From assembly GCA_027692465.1 (NCBI GenBank), contig JAQEYU010000003.1, forward strand, positions 248,001 to 312,000: DNA of 64,000 nucleotides, read 5' to 3'. The position numbers and the translations under genes are program-made. A model generated the notes under the pieces. That model did no database searches, was not told the origin of the DNA, and was given only the letters and a program-made list of their open reading frames with translations. Source of the stretch: Enterococcaceae bacterium OF42-14pH9A (GTDB lineage Bacteria; Bacillota; Bacilli; Lactobacillales; Enterococcaceae). Below, piece by piece: positions 45,055 through 54,306 of the stretch (the first letter of the stretch is position 1; the number at the start of each line of letters is the position of its first letter).

Positions 45055-46500
45055 ATGGATAACACAAAGGAAAACAAACGCGGCTTATTTGACAACAAAA
45101 CAGTTCAAACAGATAAACAAGAGATTTTTAAATGGGAAGGCAAGCCTTCACTTGGACAGACTCTGCCTTTGGCGCTGCAGCATGTAGTCGCTATGATTGC
45201 CGGCTGTATCACACCGGCTTTAGTGATTTCCGGAGCTGCCGGACTGACTGAACCGGATCGGGTCATCTTGATCCAAATGTCTTTGATCGTCTCCGGTGTG
45301 TCTACTTTACTGATGCTGTTCCCTTTGTTTGGAAAATTGGGGGCACGATTGCCGGTCATCATGGGGGCAAGCTTTGCGTATGTACCTACTATGTCGGCGG
45401 TAGCGGCTCTGTATTCCGGAACATTGAATGATCCCAAGCAGGCGGTAGCGGTGATTTTAGGTGCTCAATTGGTAGGGGGCATCACGGCTATTCTGCTGGG
45501 CCTGACGATTAAAGTTATTATTCGCTTCTTTCCTTCCATTGTGACCGGGACAGTAGTGTTTGTCATCGGTTTGTCCTTATACCCAATCGCGTTGCGGTAT
45601 ATGGGGGGCGCCGGCAGTGTGACAGCGGAAGTGGCGATGTCAAACGGACAGATGATGCCTTGGGGTTCATGGCAGTTCTGGTTGGTGGGTATCATTACGT
45701 TGATGACAGCTTTTGTCTTGAACAACTTTACTAAAGGCATCACGAAGCTTTCCAGTGTTTTGTTTGCCATGATTGTCGGCTATGTCATCTCGATTCCTTT
45801 TGGTATGGTGGATTTTGGAAAAGTGGCTTCAGCAGATTGGTTGAAGGTAGCTTCTCCACTGCATTTCGGCTTGCGTTTTGAACCGGCTGTCATTATTTCG
45901 TTTATTATCTTGTTTATTGTCAATTCGATCCAGGCAATCGGTGATTTGACTTCGACAACTGTCGGAGGAATGGATCGGGAACCGACGACTGATGAGTTGC
46001 AAGGGGGCATCATCGGATATGGGCTCATGAATATCATGGGTGCTGTGCTGGGAGCACCGCCAACAGCTACTTTTTCACAAAATGTCGGGATCGTTGCTAC
46101 CAATAAGGTGATTGCACGCAGGGTCTTTACTACCGCAGCGATTGTGATCATCATTGCCGGTCTTTTTCCTAAATTGTCGGCGATTTTGACAACGATTCCT
46201 TATCCTGTGATCGGGGGAGCGACGCTGTCAGTCTTTTCAATGATCACAATGAATGGCTTGAAGTTGATTGCCAAACAACCGATGACTTTCCGAAATCTGA
46301 CTATTGTGGGGATGTCGGTTGCTATCGGAATGGGCTTCACCGCAGTCTGTACAGAGGCATGGAATGCAGGCATGCACTTCATTCCGCAAGAACTGTATAC
46401 CGCTATCGGAACCTCACCGGTAGTTTTGGCGACACTCGTAGCGATCCTTTTGAATCTGCTGTTGAAGGAAACACCGGCGGATCGAAATAACGAAAACTGA
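45055..46500 (+). CDS. NCS2-family purine permease (xanthine/uric acid type), paralogue 1
   Basis: The 481-residue membrane transporter has about 12-14 transmembrane segments. NCS2 landmarks are LALQHVVAMIAGCI near the N-terminus (the conserved Gln-His), the glycine-rich LPVIMGASFAYVP, and MDREPTTDELQGGIIGYG in the substrate region, followed by PPTATFSQNVGIV. Such proteins import xanthine, urate or related purines with H+ or Na+. The ATG at 45055 has GGAGA six bases upstream, so residues before it are not part of the protein. It lies between ridA and a second NCS2 gene. Confidence 0.92.
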   Translation: MDNTKENKRGLFDNKTVQTDKQEIFKWEGKPSLGQTLPLALQHVVAMIAGCITPALVISGAAGLTEPDRVILIQMSLIVSGVSTLLMLFPLFGKLGARLPVIMGASFAYVPTMSAVAALYSGTLNDPKQAVAVILGAQLVGGITAILLGLTIKVIIRFFPSIVTGTVVFVIGLSLYPIALRYMGGAGSVTAEVAMSNGQMMPWGSWQFWLVGIITLMTAFVLNNFTKGITKLSSVLFAMIVGYVISIPFGMVDFGKVASADWLKVASPLHFGLRFEPAVIISFIILFIVNSIQAIGDLTSTTVGGMDREPTTDELQGGIIGYGLMNIMGAVLGAPPTATFSQNVGIVATNKVIARRVFTTAAIVIIIAGLFPKLSAILTTIPYPVIGGATLSVFSMITMNGLKLIAKQPMTFRNLTIVGMSVAIGMGFTAVCTEAWNAGMHFIPQELYTAIGTSPVVLATLVAILLNLLLKETPADRNNEN

Positions 46501-46578
46501 TTTACAACTCAATCCTATCAGGTTTGCTGCTCAATCCGCAATTGACTGCAAATGACGAATGACCCGACAATTTCCAGA

Positions 46579-46625
46579 GCGGGACACTTCAATTACATTG
46601 AACCGTAAGTGAAGTGTCCGCCCTT
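46579..46625 (+). terminator. Strong hairpin after NCS2 paralogue 1
   Basis: GCGGGACACTTCA and TGAAGTGTCCGC pair over 12 bp with one bulged G. Only CCCTTTG follows, so it is a weak terminator or a transcript-processing signal. Confidence 0.5.
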
Positions 46626-46782
46626 TGTTGGGAGTTGACTGGTTAGTCTGAGACGAGAGATGGATTTATGCAAGGCAGGGATCGGCTTTTCATAAGTTCG
46701 TGTCTGCGAACTGTCTGACTTTTTATGCAGACAAATAGGAGAGTGTCGATATGACACTCCCCAACGAAAAGAGGCAAATGAA

Positions 46783-48177
46783 ATGGTAATCACGAAAGAA
46801 GAAAAGAATGGACAATGCGGCGATTTATTTGAATTTGACGGTCGTCCGGCATTCGGTGAAGTCGTTCCGTTAGGATTGCAGCATGTAGTGGCAGCGGTAG
46901 TGGGTATCGTGACTCCCGGGTTGATGATCGCCAAAGTTTGCGGCTTGAATGCGGCCGATACCCGTTTGATTATTCAAACCTCCTTGGTATTCTCCGGCTT
47001 AGCAACCCTTCTTCAGTTATTTCCGCTATTTCGCAGGTTTGGGGCGCGTCTCCCGGTGATGATGGGGGCAAGTTTTGCCTATGTCTCAATCTTATTGTCT
47101 ATCGGAGCGGACTTTGGGATCGCTGCGATTTTCGGAGCCCAGTTGGTGGGTAGTGTTCTCGTCGTGATTATCGGGCTGTTCATTGATAAGATCCGCATTT
47201 TGTTTCCGCCGATTGTGACCGGCACTGTGATTTTAAGCATCGGAATGTCCTTGTTTCCGGTGGCAGTAAAATACATGGCCGGCGGTGCAGGAAATCCATG
47301 GTATGGGACCCCTCACAACTGGTTGGTCGCCTTTGTGACTTTTGCTGTCGTTTTTTATTTGAATAATTTCGGCAAAGGGTTGTTGAAACTTTCCTCAATT
47401 TTAGTGGGGATGATTGTCGGTTATGTCCTGGCATATTTTATGGGGATCGTCTCTTTTGAACCGGTGACAAGTGCGCCTCTTTTTCAAATGATCAAGCCGT
47501 TGCACTTCGGATTTGACTTTGAAATCGTTCCTATATTGACGCTGGTCGTGATGTTTTTAGTAGATGCTGTCCAATCTGTGGGACAGTTTACTGCTACGAC
47601 AGTTTCAGCAATGGATCGAGAGCCGACGAACAAAGAACTTTCCGGTGCAATCATGGGCAGTGGTCTTACCAATTTTGTTGGCAGCTTTTTCGGATCGGTT
47701 CCTTGTGCAACATTTGGTCAAAATGTCGGACTGGTCATTGCAACGAAAGCTGTCAATAAATTTATTCTGGTATTTGCTTCAGTCATTTTATTGTTGGCAG
47801 GTTTTTTGCCGAAAATTGCCGGCATACTGACGACGATTCCTTATGGGGTTATCGGTGGGGCGACGATTTCTGTCTTCGCTACGATTGCCATGACGGGAAT
47901 CCGGACAATTGCTAATGAAAAACTGACGCCTGAGAACACAACGGTCGTTGGCCTGTCGTTGGCTTTTGGATCAGGGATTGTGATGTCTGCCGGTGCTCTC
48001 AGCGGTTTTCCGGAATGGGTAACGACGATCTTCGGTCATTCCGAGGTTATTTTAACCACGATTCTGGCGATTGTGCTGAATCTGATTTTGAATAAGCCGT
48101 TTAAAAAACTGCGAGTTGCTGCCGCCGATGAAGATTGTAAAACTACGACGTGTGATACCGATGAGAAGCCGGCATAG
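46783..48177 (+). CDS. NCS2-family purine permease, paralogue 2
   Basis: The 464-residue transporter is clearly related to the preceding one: LGLQHVVAAVVGIV, LPVMMGASFAYVS, MDREPTNKELSGAIMGSG and PCATFGQNVGLV align, but identity is moderate, so the two probably differ in specificity (for example xanthine and urate). It has a hydrophilic C-terminal tail with several cysteines (EDCKTTTCDTDE). A 7-bp hairpin (GAGTGTC/GACACTC, 46741-46759) lies just upstream of the RBS and could affect translation. Confidence 0.92.
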   Translation: MVITKEEKNGQCGDLFEFDGRPAFGEVVPLGLQHVVAAVVGIVTPGLMIAKVCGLNAADTRLIIQTSLVFSGLATLLQLFPLFRRFGARLPVMMGASFAYVSILLSIGADFGIAAIFGAQLVGSVLVVIIGLFIDKIRILFPPIVTGTVILSIGMSLFPVAVKYMAGGAGNPWYGTPHNWLVAFVTFAVVFYLNNFGKGLLKLSSILVGMIVGYVLAYFMGIVSFEPVTSAPLFQMIKPLHFGFDFEIVPILTLVVMFLVDAVQSVGQFTATTVSAMDREPTNKELSGAIMGSGLTNFVGSFFGSVPCATFGQNVGLVIATKAVNKFILVFASVILLLAGFLPKIAGILTTIPYGVIGGATISVFATIAMTGIRTIANEKLTPENTTVVGLSLAFGSGIVMSAGALSGFPEWVTTIFGHSEVILTTILAIVLNLILNKPFKKLRVAAADEDCKTTTCDTDEKPA

Positions 48178-48297
48178 AGTTGGGATGAGTCAGGTGAACA
48201 TTTCACCCGACTGATTAAAAGCAGACAGGACGTCTCCAAAGTTTTTTTTAAGATGAGGGAGATTTTTAAAAGTTTTTTAAAAGGAGGGGTAGAACAG

Positions 48298-48666
48298 ATG
48301 CAGGTGCCGCTGGACTTTGTCATGACACTACGGATCAAACGCAAAGAGGTATTCTTTGGGCCGGGAGTCGTTACAGTGATGGAATTGATCGATAAAACAG
48401 GCTCACTTTCCAGTGCTGCTAAAGAGATGGGCATGTCTTACAATAAGGCTTGGCGGATTTTGCAGCAGGCTGAACGGGAATGGGGAAGACCGTTGATTGA
48501 ATCCAACGTTGGTGGAGCCAGCGGGGGCGGATCAAGACTGACGGCAGATGGACGCAGTTTGTTGGAAGCCTACAAAGAGTTTCGTGAACTGGGCAGACAG
48601 GATCTGCAAAAACGCTTTGAGGAATCGTTTCGCGGACTGATCAGCGATTCTGATCCGATCGAATAG
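48298..48666 (+). CDS. ModE-like molybdate-responsive HTH regulator
   Basis: The 122-residue protein matches the N-terminal LysR-type winged HTH of ModE: MTLRIKRKEVFFGPGVVTVMELIDKTGSLSSAAKEMGMSYNKAWRIL, then SNVGGASGGGSRLTADGRSLLEAYK. The C-terminal molybdate-binding (TOBE) domains are absent, as in many short clostridial and enterococcal homologues, so how it senses the metal is open. AAGGAGGGG sets ATG 48298. Its place between purine permease and molybdenum hydroxylase genes fits control by molybdenum status. A terminator follows at 48906. Confidence 0.9.
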   Translation: MQVPLDFVMTLRIKRKEVFFGPGVVTVMELIDKTGSLSSAAKEMGMSYNKAWRILQQAEREWGRPLIESNVGGASGGGSRLTADGRSLLEAYKEFRELGRQDLQKRFEESFRGLISDSDPIE

Positions 48667-48905
48667 GGCCTGTCGGAAAGTGCCAGAGACAGCATTTTCA
48701 AGCAAAGACTGTTCTTTGCCAAAAAGAAAGTGCGGGATTGTTATTTGTCGTTACTTTCGGTATACTGTTAAAGAGAACTCGTTTCGGAAAGAAGGACGTT
48801 TTGTGAGTGTGACTGGTATCTAATCAAGCAATTTAAGCCAAATCTATGAAAGTTTATTTGGTGTGCCTGCAGATACCTGATAAATCAGCCATCAATGATT
48901 GATCG

Positions 48906-48942
48906 AGCAAGAGGACAGGTGTATTCTGTTTTCTTGCTTTTT
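48906..48942 (+). terminator. Terminator upstream of the MutS2-like gene
   Basis: AGCAAGAGGACAG and CTGTTTTCTTGCT pair with minor mismatch, followed by six T residues. The rest of 48667-49011 shows no gene. Confidence 0.8.
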
Positions 48943-49011
48943 TATTGGTCGTAATTACGAGACGAGCCCATCGGTCACGCTGCAGTTTCGCCGAAATGAG
49001 AAAGGATCCTT

Positions 49012-50937
49012 ATGAACACGAATAATCAAACAGAAATTTTATATACTGAAAGCGGGTTTAGTGACGTTCTGGCAGAAGTCAAACAACTGATCATCAGCGA
49101 CTTTGCCAAAGCGGATTTTGATGAGCGCCGACCTGCAAAGGACTTGGTGACGGCAGAAAAACGGCTGTCAGAGACTTATGAAGCGATGCAGCTGTTAGGA
49201 GCGGGTCAGCATGTACCATTTATGGGAATGACCAGTATCCTTCGTTTAACAGAAAAAATCAAGCGAGGCCAGATTTTAGAAGCCGAGGAACTGACAGAAT
49301 ACAGCGACTTCTTGCGGAGTTTCCGGATGATCCGCAAGCTTTTTGAAGTCAATCGTTATCAGACCCCGAATCTGCAGCGGTATGCCGCAGGATTGGGAGA
49401 TTTTCAAGGGATTGTCTCAGAAATCGAGCGTTCAGTCAGCGGTAGCCGCTTGAAGGACGACAGTTCAAAAGAATTACGAAAAATCAGAGGTCGAATCCGC
49501 TCGATTGAAAGGGATCTGCAGCAAAGCTTGGATAAATGGCTCAAAAATCCGATGACTGCCAAATATTTGCAAGACCGTTTGATAATCACCAAAGACGACC
49601 GCTGCACACTGCCGGTAAAAGCGGAGTTTCAAAGCCGGATCAAAGGCAATATCATTGACCGTTCCAATAAAGGAACGACCGTTTTCATTGAGCCGTCCGG
49701 GGTGGCAAAAGCCAATGACAAGTTAATTATGGCCAAGGCCGAGGAAACGGCCGAAAGCTATCAGATCTTGGCAGGCCTGACCGGGATGATCGCCGAGGAG
49801 CTGTCGGCAATCGATCACAGCCGTGAGATCATCGGAGAATTGGATATCATTCTGGCTCGTGCCAAGTATTCCCGACGCATCGATGGGCGAATGCTCTCAG
49901 TAAATGATCGGGAAGAACTCCTTCTGCAGGGGGCCCGTTACCCGCTTTTAGGTGCTGCGGCGGTGCCTCTATACCTAGAGTTGGGGCAGAAAAGCCGAGG
50001 CTTGGTGATCACTGGTCCAAATGCCGGCGGAAAGACAGTCGTGCTAAAGACGGTTGCCCTGTTGTGCCTGATGGCGGCTTCCGGACTGCTGTTTTGTCAT
50101 GAAGGAGGCAGCACGCTGCCGCTTTTGCAGAAAATAGAGATTGATATCGGCGATCAGCAGAATCTGGAAAATGCGTTGAGTACATTTTCTGGTCATATGG
50201 CTAACCTAAGCGGCATTTTGCAGCGCAGCCATCGAGGCAGCTTGGTATTGGTAGATGAGATCGGCAGCGGGACCGAACCAAAAGAAGGGGCGGCTCTTGG
50301 AATTGCAGTGATGGAAACTCTTTATGAACAAGGTGCGTTGGTGATCGCTACTACTCATTACGGCGAGATCAAGGACTTTGCCTTAGGTCATGAGGACTTT
50401 AAAACTGCTGCGATGGCCTTTGATGCTCGGACGCTTGCCCCTAAATATGAGTTGTTGATGGATCAAGTAGGAGAGAGCAACGCCTTTTGGATCGCTGAGG
50501 AAAAAGGACTGGCACAAGATGTGTTATCAAAGGCTGCGGCGTATTTGCAAGGGGCGGCACCGGCTTCAAAGAAAAAGAACTTTATGAAAAAAGAAAGAAA
50601 AGCTGTAACCCAAGAAGCTGCAGAATCCCAGTCTTTTGAAAAGGGCGATCGGGTGCGCTTAACGGAAACCGGCGAGATCGGTTTATTTTATGAATTGCAG
50701 GATACTGATACAGGGATGGTCCTGGTGGCAAAACGTCTGCAGCCTGTTTTTCTGCGACGTCTGCAGCTGGTGATGCCTGCCACAGAGCTCTATCCTCGCG
50801 ACTATGACCTGGACAGTCTGTTTCTTGAGTTTCGAGAACGCAAATTCCTGCGGGATCTTGATCGGGGATCGAAAAAGGCCCATAAGCAGTTACGCAAAGA
50901 GGCCAAACAAAGACGGGAGTCAATTGTACGAGAGTGA
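49012..50937 (+). CDS. MutS2-like DNA-binding ATPase without a Smr domain
   Basis: The 641-residue protein has the MutS core-lever region (about 1-300, with the coiled clamp SRLKDDSSKELRKIRGRIRS) and an ABC-type ATPase: Walker A GPNAGGKT (335-342), signature ENALSTFSGHMANLS, Walker B LVLVDEIGSGTEP and ATTHYGE. It lacks the C-terminal Smr nuclease domain of canonical MutS2 (about 780 residues), ending in a charged RKEAKQRR tail. MutS2 proteins suppress recombination or rescue collided ribosomes; a role in purine metabolism is not obvious. It sits on the same strand inside the cluster, isolated by terminators on both sides. Confidence 0.85.
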   Translation: MNTNNQTEILYTESGFSDVLAEVKQLIISDFAKADFDERRPAKDLVTAEKRLSETYEAMQLLGAGQHVPFMGMTSILRLTEKIKRGQILEAEELTEYSDFLRSFRMIRKLFEVNRYQTPNLQRYAAGLGDFQGIVSEIERSVSGSRLKDDSSKELRKIRGRIRSIERDLQQSLDKWLKNPMTAKYLQDRLIITKDDRCTLPVKAEFQSRIKGNIIDRSNKGTTVFIEPSGVAKANDKLIMAKAEETAESYQILAGLTGMIAEELSAIDHSREIIGELDIILARAKYSRRIDGRMLSVNDREELLLQGARYPLLGAAAVPLYLELGQKSRGLVITGPNAGGKTVVLKTVALLCLMAASGLLFCHEGGSTLPLLQKIEIDIGDQQNLENALSTFSGHMANLSGILQRSHRGSLVLVDEIGSGTEPKEGAALGIAVMETLYEQGALVIATTHYGEIKDFALGHEDFKTAAMAFDARTLAPKYELLMDQVGESNAFWIAEEKGLAQDVLSKAAAYLQGAAPASKKKNFMKKERKAVTQEAAESQSFEKGDRVRLTETGEIGLFYELQDTDTGMVLVAKRLQPVFLRRLQLVMPATELYPRDYDLDSLFLEFRERKFLRDLDRGSKKAHKQLRKEAKQRRESIVRE

Positions 50938-51088
50938 CTTGTAAGACATCAAATCCAGCTGTCTATCAGAAGCGGTTGCCGCAGTCAGGCCCTGAAAAAT
51001 ACCGGCTTGAAACCGGCAGTCTCGATTGATTGAAAGGAAATTTTGCTTTCACCAGCACTTAGAAGGGTAGTTAGTTAAGAAGTAATTT

Positions 51089-51123
51089 ACGGTGGTGCCG
51101 AATTTCGGTTGCCACCGTTTTTT
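51089..51123 (+). terminator. Terminator after the MutS2-like gene
   Basis: ACGGTGGTGCCGAA pairs with TTCGGTTGCCACCGT, followed by seven T residues. The GGTGGTGCCG loop side recalls a T-box antiterminator but no specifier stem is seen. Between 50938 and 51622 only this and repeat copy E stand out. Confidence 0.8.
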
Positions 51124-51201
51124 CGCGGAAAAATTTGAGTTCTAAGCCGGTTGGAAATCTATCTGATGATCGAAAAAAAATGTGAAAGAATGCATCACAA
51201 T

Positions 51202-51359
51202 GGGACATGTCTGAAAACTCCAGGGGCAGATTTTTTGGACCTTTTCACCGTAATCGGCGTCGTAAATACGCAACTTTGCACCACGTAAGCTGTGCTTTAC
51301 TCTTTGATTTCGGCAGGTCCGCAAAAAGCTGGACTTCCCCGCTGTTTTCAGACACGCTC
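51202..51359 (+). repeat. Dispersed intergenic element, copy E
   Basis: A forward copy with more diverged left end (GGGACATGTCTGAAAAC) and right end (GTTTTCAGACACGCTC). Relative to copy A it has a 3-bp deletion in the GGCAAAAAGTCC segment. It sits between the MutS2-like gene terminator and the xdh promoter. Confidence 0.85.
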
Positions 51360-51521
51360 TAACCGGAAAACTGTTTCTCTCTGTGGTGATATGGCAAAAT
51401 AATGAGAAATAAAAAGCTTTTTTTATTTTCGTTATCTCGTGAAAAGACGAGCGAAAAACAACGTCACCAATCTGTTTTTTTTGTGAAAAAAACCATTGTT
51501 GGTGAGATTTCGTTAAAAATA

Positions 51522-51580
51522 TAAAAACGCTATCAAAAAAATAAAATTTGTGCTCCAAAATAATTTTTAGGTGATATAAT
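51522..51580 (+). promoter_or_regulatory. xdh promoter with extended -10 and cre-like site
   Basis: TGATATAAT at 51572-51580 is a perfect extended -10. TAAAAACGCTATCA (51522-51535), read on the minus strand, matches cre at 12 of 14 positions and lies about 40 bp upstream, compatible with CcpA or another AGCGTT-binding regulator. Confidence 0.55.
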
Positions 51581-51622
51581 AAAGAATGTGAAGAGAAAAA
51601 ACTGGATATCGAGGTGTGCTGA

Positions 51623-54196
51623 ATGTATTCATTTACCGTAAACGGTCAACCGGTGACTGCTCAGGAAGATAAGAAACTGATGCATTTTCTGCGGGATGAC
51701 CTGCGTTTGACCGGCACGAAAGACGGCTGCGACCAAGGGGCTTGCGGCGCCTGTACCGTGCTGATCAATGGAAAGGCTTCCAAGAGCTGTTTGTTCACGT
51801 TGGCTAAAGTCGACGGCAAGGACGTGACGACTGTTGAAGGCATGAGCCAACGACAAAAAGATGTTTTCGCCTATGCATTTGCCAAGGCCGGGGCGGTACA
51901 GTGCGGTTACTGTATTCCGGGGTTCGTGGTATCTGCCATGGGGCTGTTGGAAAAGAAGCCGGACCCGACAGAGGAAGATATCCGCAAAGGCGTCCGCAGC
52001 AATATTTGCCGCTGTACCGGCTACGTGAAGATCATTGAGGGAATCAAACTGGCTGCGCAAATGCTCAACGAGGATACGCCGATCCCTGAAGAACATTCTA
52101 ATGGCAAGCTGGGTGAAGATATGAAGCGGGTCGATGCGGTGGAGAAAACGCTTGGGACCGGCTTATATGTGGATGATATCGTTGTCGACGGCATGCTTTA
52201 TGCCGGGGCTGTCCGCAGTGCTTATCCTCGTGCACGAGTGCTGAAGATCGACAAAGAAAAAGCATTGGCTCATCCGGATTGTGAAGCCGTATTTACTGCA
52301 GCAGACGTGCCGGGAAACAATAAGATCGGCCATCTGGAATTTATATCCGATTGGGATGTCATGATTCCGGAAGGAGAGATTACTCGCTATATCGGTGATG
52401 CGATTTGCCTGGTAGTCTCGCAAACGAAAGAAAGTCTGGCGGCAATCAAAGATCTGATCGAAATCGACTATGAAGAACTACCGCCGGTTTTGAGTTGTGA
52501 AGCCAGTCTAGCCGAAGATGCACCGAAGCTTCATGAACGGGGAAACCTGTTGAGCCATGAACATCTGGTTCGCGGCAATGTTGCGGAAAAGCTGGCCAAC
52601 TCCAAATATGTCGTTACTGAGCATTACTCAGTGCCAATCAATGAACACGCCTTCATGGAGCCGGAATGTGCCATCGCACAGCCGGAAGGAGAAGGAGTCT
52701 TACTGTTCAGTGCCGGTCAAAGTATCTATGACGAACAGCGGGAAGTTGCCCGCATGCTGGGGCTTGAAAAAGATTTGGTGCACGTCCAGGCGAAATTGGT
52801 GGGCGGCGGTTTTGGCGGCAAGGAAGATATGAGTGTTCAGCATCATGCTTCATTAGCGGCTTATCTGCTCCAAAAACCGGTGAAGGTCCTCTTCAGCCGA
52901 CAGGAATCATTGATGGTCCATCCGAAGCGTCACGGAATGGAAATGGATTTTACTACCGGGTGTGATGAAGAGGGTAATTTGACAGCGATGAAGGCTGTCA
53001 TCTATGCCGATACGGGTGCATACGCCTCATTAGGGGGGCCTGTTTTGCAGCGAGCTTGTACCCATGCGGCCGGACCTTACAAATACCAGGATATCGACAT
53101 TGAAGGTTTCGCTGTTTACACCAATAACCCGCCGTGTGGTGCCTTTCGCGGTTTCGGGGTGTGTCAGACTTCCTTTGCCATTGAGAACAATTTGAATCTG
53201 TTGGCAGAAAAGGTTGGGATTTCGCAATGGGAAATTCGTTGGCGTAACGCAGTAGGACACGGGGATGCTCTGCCAAACGGGCAATTGGTGTCTACGAATG
53301 CAGCTTTAAAAGAGGCGCTTCTGAGTGTTAAAGAAGATTATGAGCAGGCAAAAACAGCCGGGATCTCCTGTTTCTTCAAAAACAGCGGGATTGGTGTAGG
53401 TCTGCCGGATGTCGGTCGTTGTATCGTTTCGGTGGAAGAGGGTAAGATTCATGTCCGTACCAGTGCGGCCTGTATCGGACAGGGAATGGCGACTGTCACT
53501 ACTCAGATTGCCTGCGAAACGTTGAACCTGCCGCCGGAAATAATCGTTGCCGAAGCACCGGATACCCGCCGGACACCGAATTCCGGAACAACCACTGCAT
53601 CCCGTCAATCGTTGTTTACCGGTGAGGCTTGTCGCCGTGCCTGCAATCAATTGCGGATCGATCTCGACATGGGGTATGCCATGGCAGATTTGGAAGGCAA
53701 TGAATACTATGGTGAATACTCGGCGAAGACGGATCCGCTGGTTAATGACAAAAAGAATCCTGTCAGCCACGCAGGATACGGTTATGCTGCTGAAGTTGTA
53801 ACTTTGGATGAAAAAGGCAAATTGGAAAAAATCGTTGCTGCTTACGATGTCGGTCAAGTCGTCAATCCTCGTGCCTGTGAAGGACAAATCGAAGGCGGGA
53901 TCGTTATGGGGATGGGCTATGCATTGACAGAAAACTTTGCTATGGAAGACGGTTATGTCAAAGCCAAGTATGCGACATTGGGGCTGATCGATGCAACGAA
54001 AGTGCCGCCGATGGATATTCGCTTTGTTCAATCTGAAGGAATCCATGAAGGACTGGCGTATGGGGTCAAAGGGGTAGGGGAATTGGCAACTATCCCGACA
54101 GCACCGGCGATTGCAGCTGCTTATATGGCATTTGACGGTAAATTACGCCCGACTCTGCCAATCGATGAAACACCTTATCAAAAGCGTCGCAAATAA
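51623..54196 (+). CDS. xdh: Fused [2Fe-2S]/molybdopterin hydroxylase, selenium-dependent xanthine dehydrogenase type
   Basis: The 857-residue protein joins an N-terminal two-cluster ferredoxin domain with a molybdopterin-binding domain (about 168-857). The plant-type cluster ligands are Cys36, Cys41, Cys44 and Cys56; the second cluster uses Cys94, Cys97, Cys129 and Cys131. The catalytic glutamate is probably Glu820 in KGVGELA. There is no FAD domain. This is the architecture of the selenium-dependent molybdenum hydroxylases found with ssnA/ygfK/ygeXYW, which need a labile Se ligand rather than selenocysteine; accordingly no in-frame TGA is present. The reaction is oxidation of hypoxanthine or xanthine, or the reverse reduction of urate. 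A MocA/YgfJ-like gene follows. Confidence 0.93.
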   Translation: MYSFTVNGQPVTAQEDKKLMHFLRDDLRLTGTKDGCDQGACGACTVLINGKASKSCLFTLAKVDGKDVTTVEGMSQRQKDVFAYAFAKAGAVQCGYCIPGFVVSAMGLLEKKPDPTEEDIRKGVRSNICRCTGYVKIIEGIKLAAQMLNEDTPIPEEHSNGKLGEDMKRVDAVEKTLGTGLYVDDIVVDGMLYAGAVRSAYPRARVLKIDKEKALAHPDCEAVFTAADVPGNNKIGHLEFISDWDVMIPEGEITRYIGDAICLVVSQTKESLAAIKDLIEIDYEELPPVLSCEASLAEDAPKLHERGNLLSHEHLVRGNVAEKLANSKYVVTEHYSVPINEHAFMEPECAIAQPEGEGVLLFSAGQSIYDEQREVARMLGLEKDLVHVQAKLVGGGFGGKEDMSVQHHASLAAYLLQKPVKVLFSRQESLMVHPKRHGMEMDFTTGCDEEGNLTAMKAVIYADTGAYASLGGPVLQRACTHAAGPYKYQDIDIEGFAVYTNNPPCGAFRGFGVCQTSFAIENNLNLLAEKVGISQWEIRWRNAVGHGDALPNGQLVSTNAALKEALLSVKEDYEQAKTAGISCFFKNSGIGVGLPDVGRCIVSVEEGKIHVRTSAACIGQGMATVTTQIACETLNLPPEIIVAEAPDTRRTPNSGTTTASRQSLFTGEACRRACNQLRIDLDMGYAMADLEGNEYYGEYSAKTDPLVNDKKNPVSHAGYGYAAEVVTLDEKGKLEKIVAAYDVGQVVNPRACEGQIEGGIVMGMGYALTENFAMEDGYVKAKYATLGLIDATKVPPMDIRFVQSEGIHEGLAYGVKGVGELATIPTAPAIAAAYMAFDGKLRPTLPIDETPYQKRRK

Positions 54197-54306
54197 TTGT
54201 TGTTTTTGACCGGGCCAACAACGGTTCCGGTCAAAAAACAAAGCGCGTGATCTTTCAAAAATACAACGAATTACCCAACACGAAGATTTGAAGGAGGTGA
54301 TCCGAG

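Noticed and set aside
51061..51123. T-box leader upstream of xdh
   Set aside because: GGTGGTGCCG resembles the T-box sequence, but there is no specifier loop, the hairpin is a plain terminator for the gene before it, and xdh is not an amino-acid gene.
51623..54196. Selenocysteine codon in the molybdenum hydroxylase
   Set aside because: The reading frame has no internal TGA. Selenium in this family is a labile cofactor ligand, not selenocysteine.
54205..54240. Terminator after xdh
   Set aside because: The stem GACCGG/CCGGTC has T residues on the 5' side and A residues on the 3' side for plus-strand transcription, so it lacks the required T-run; read-through to the mocA/ygfJ gene is likely.
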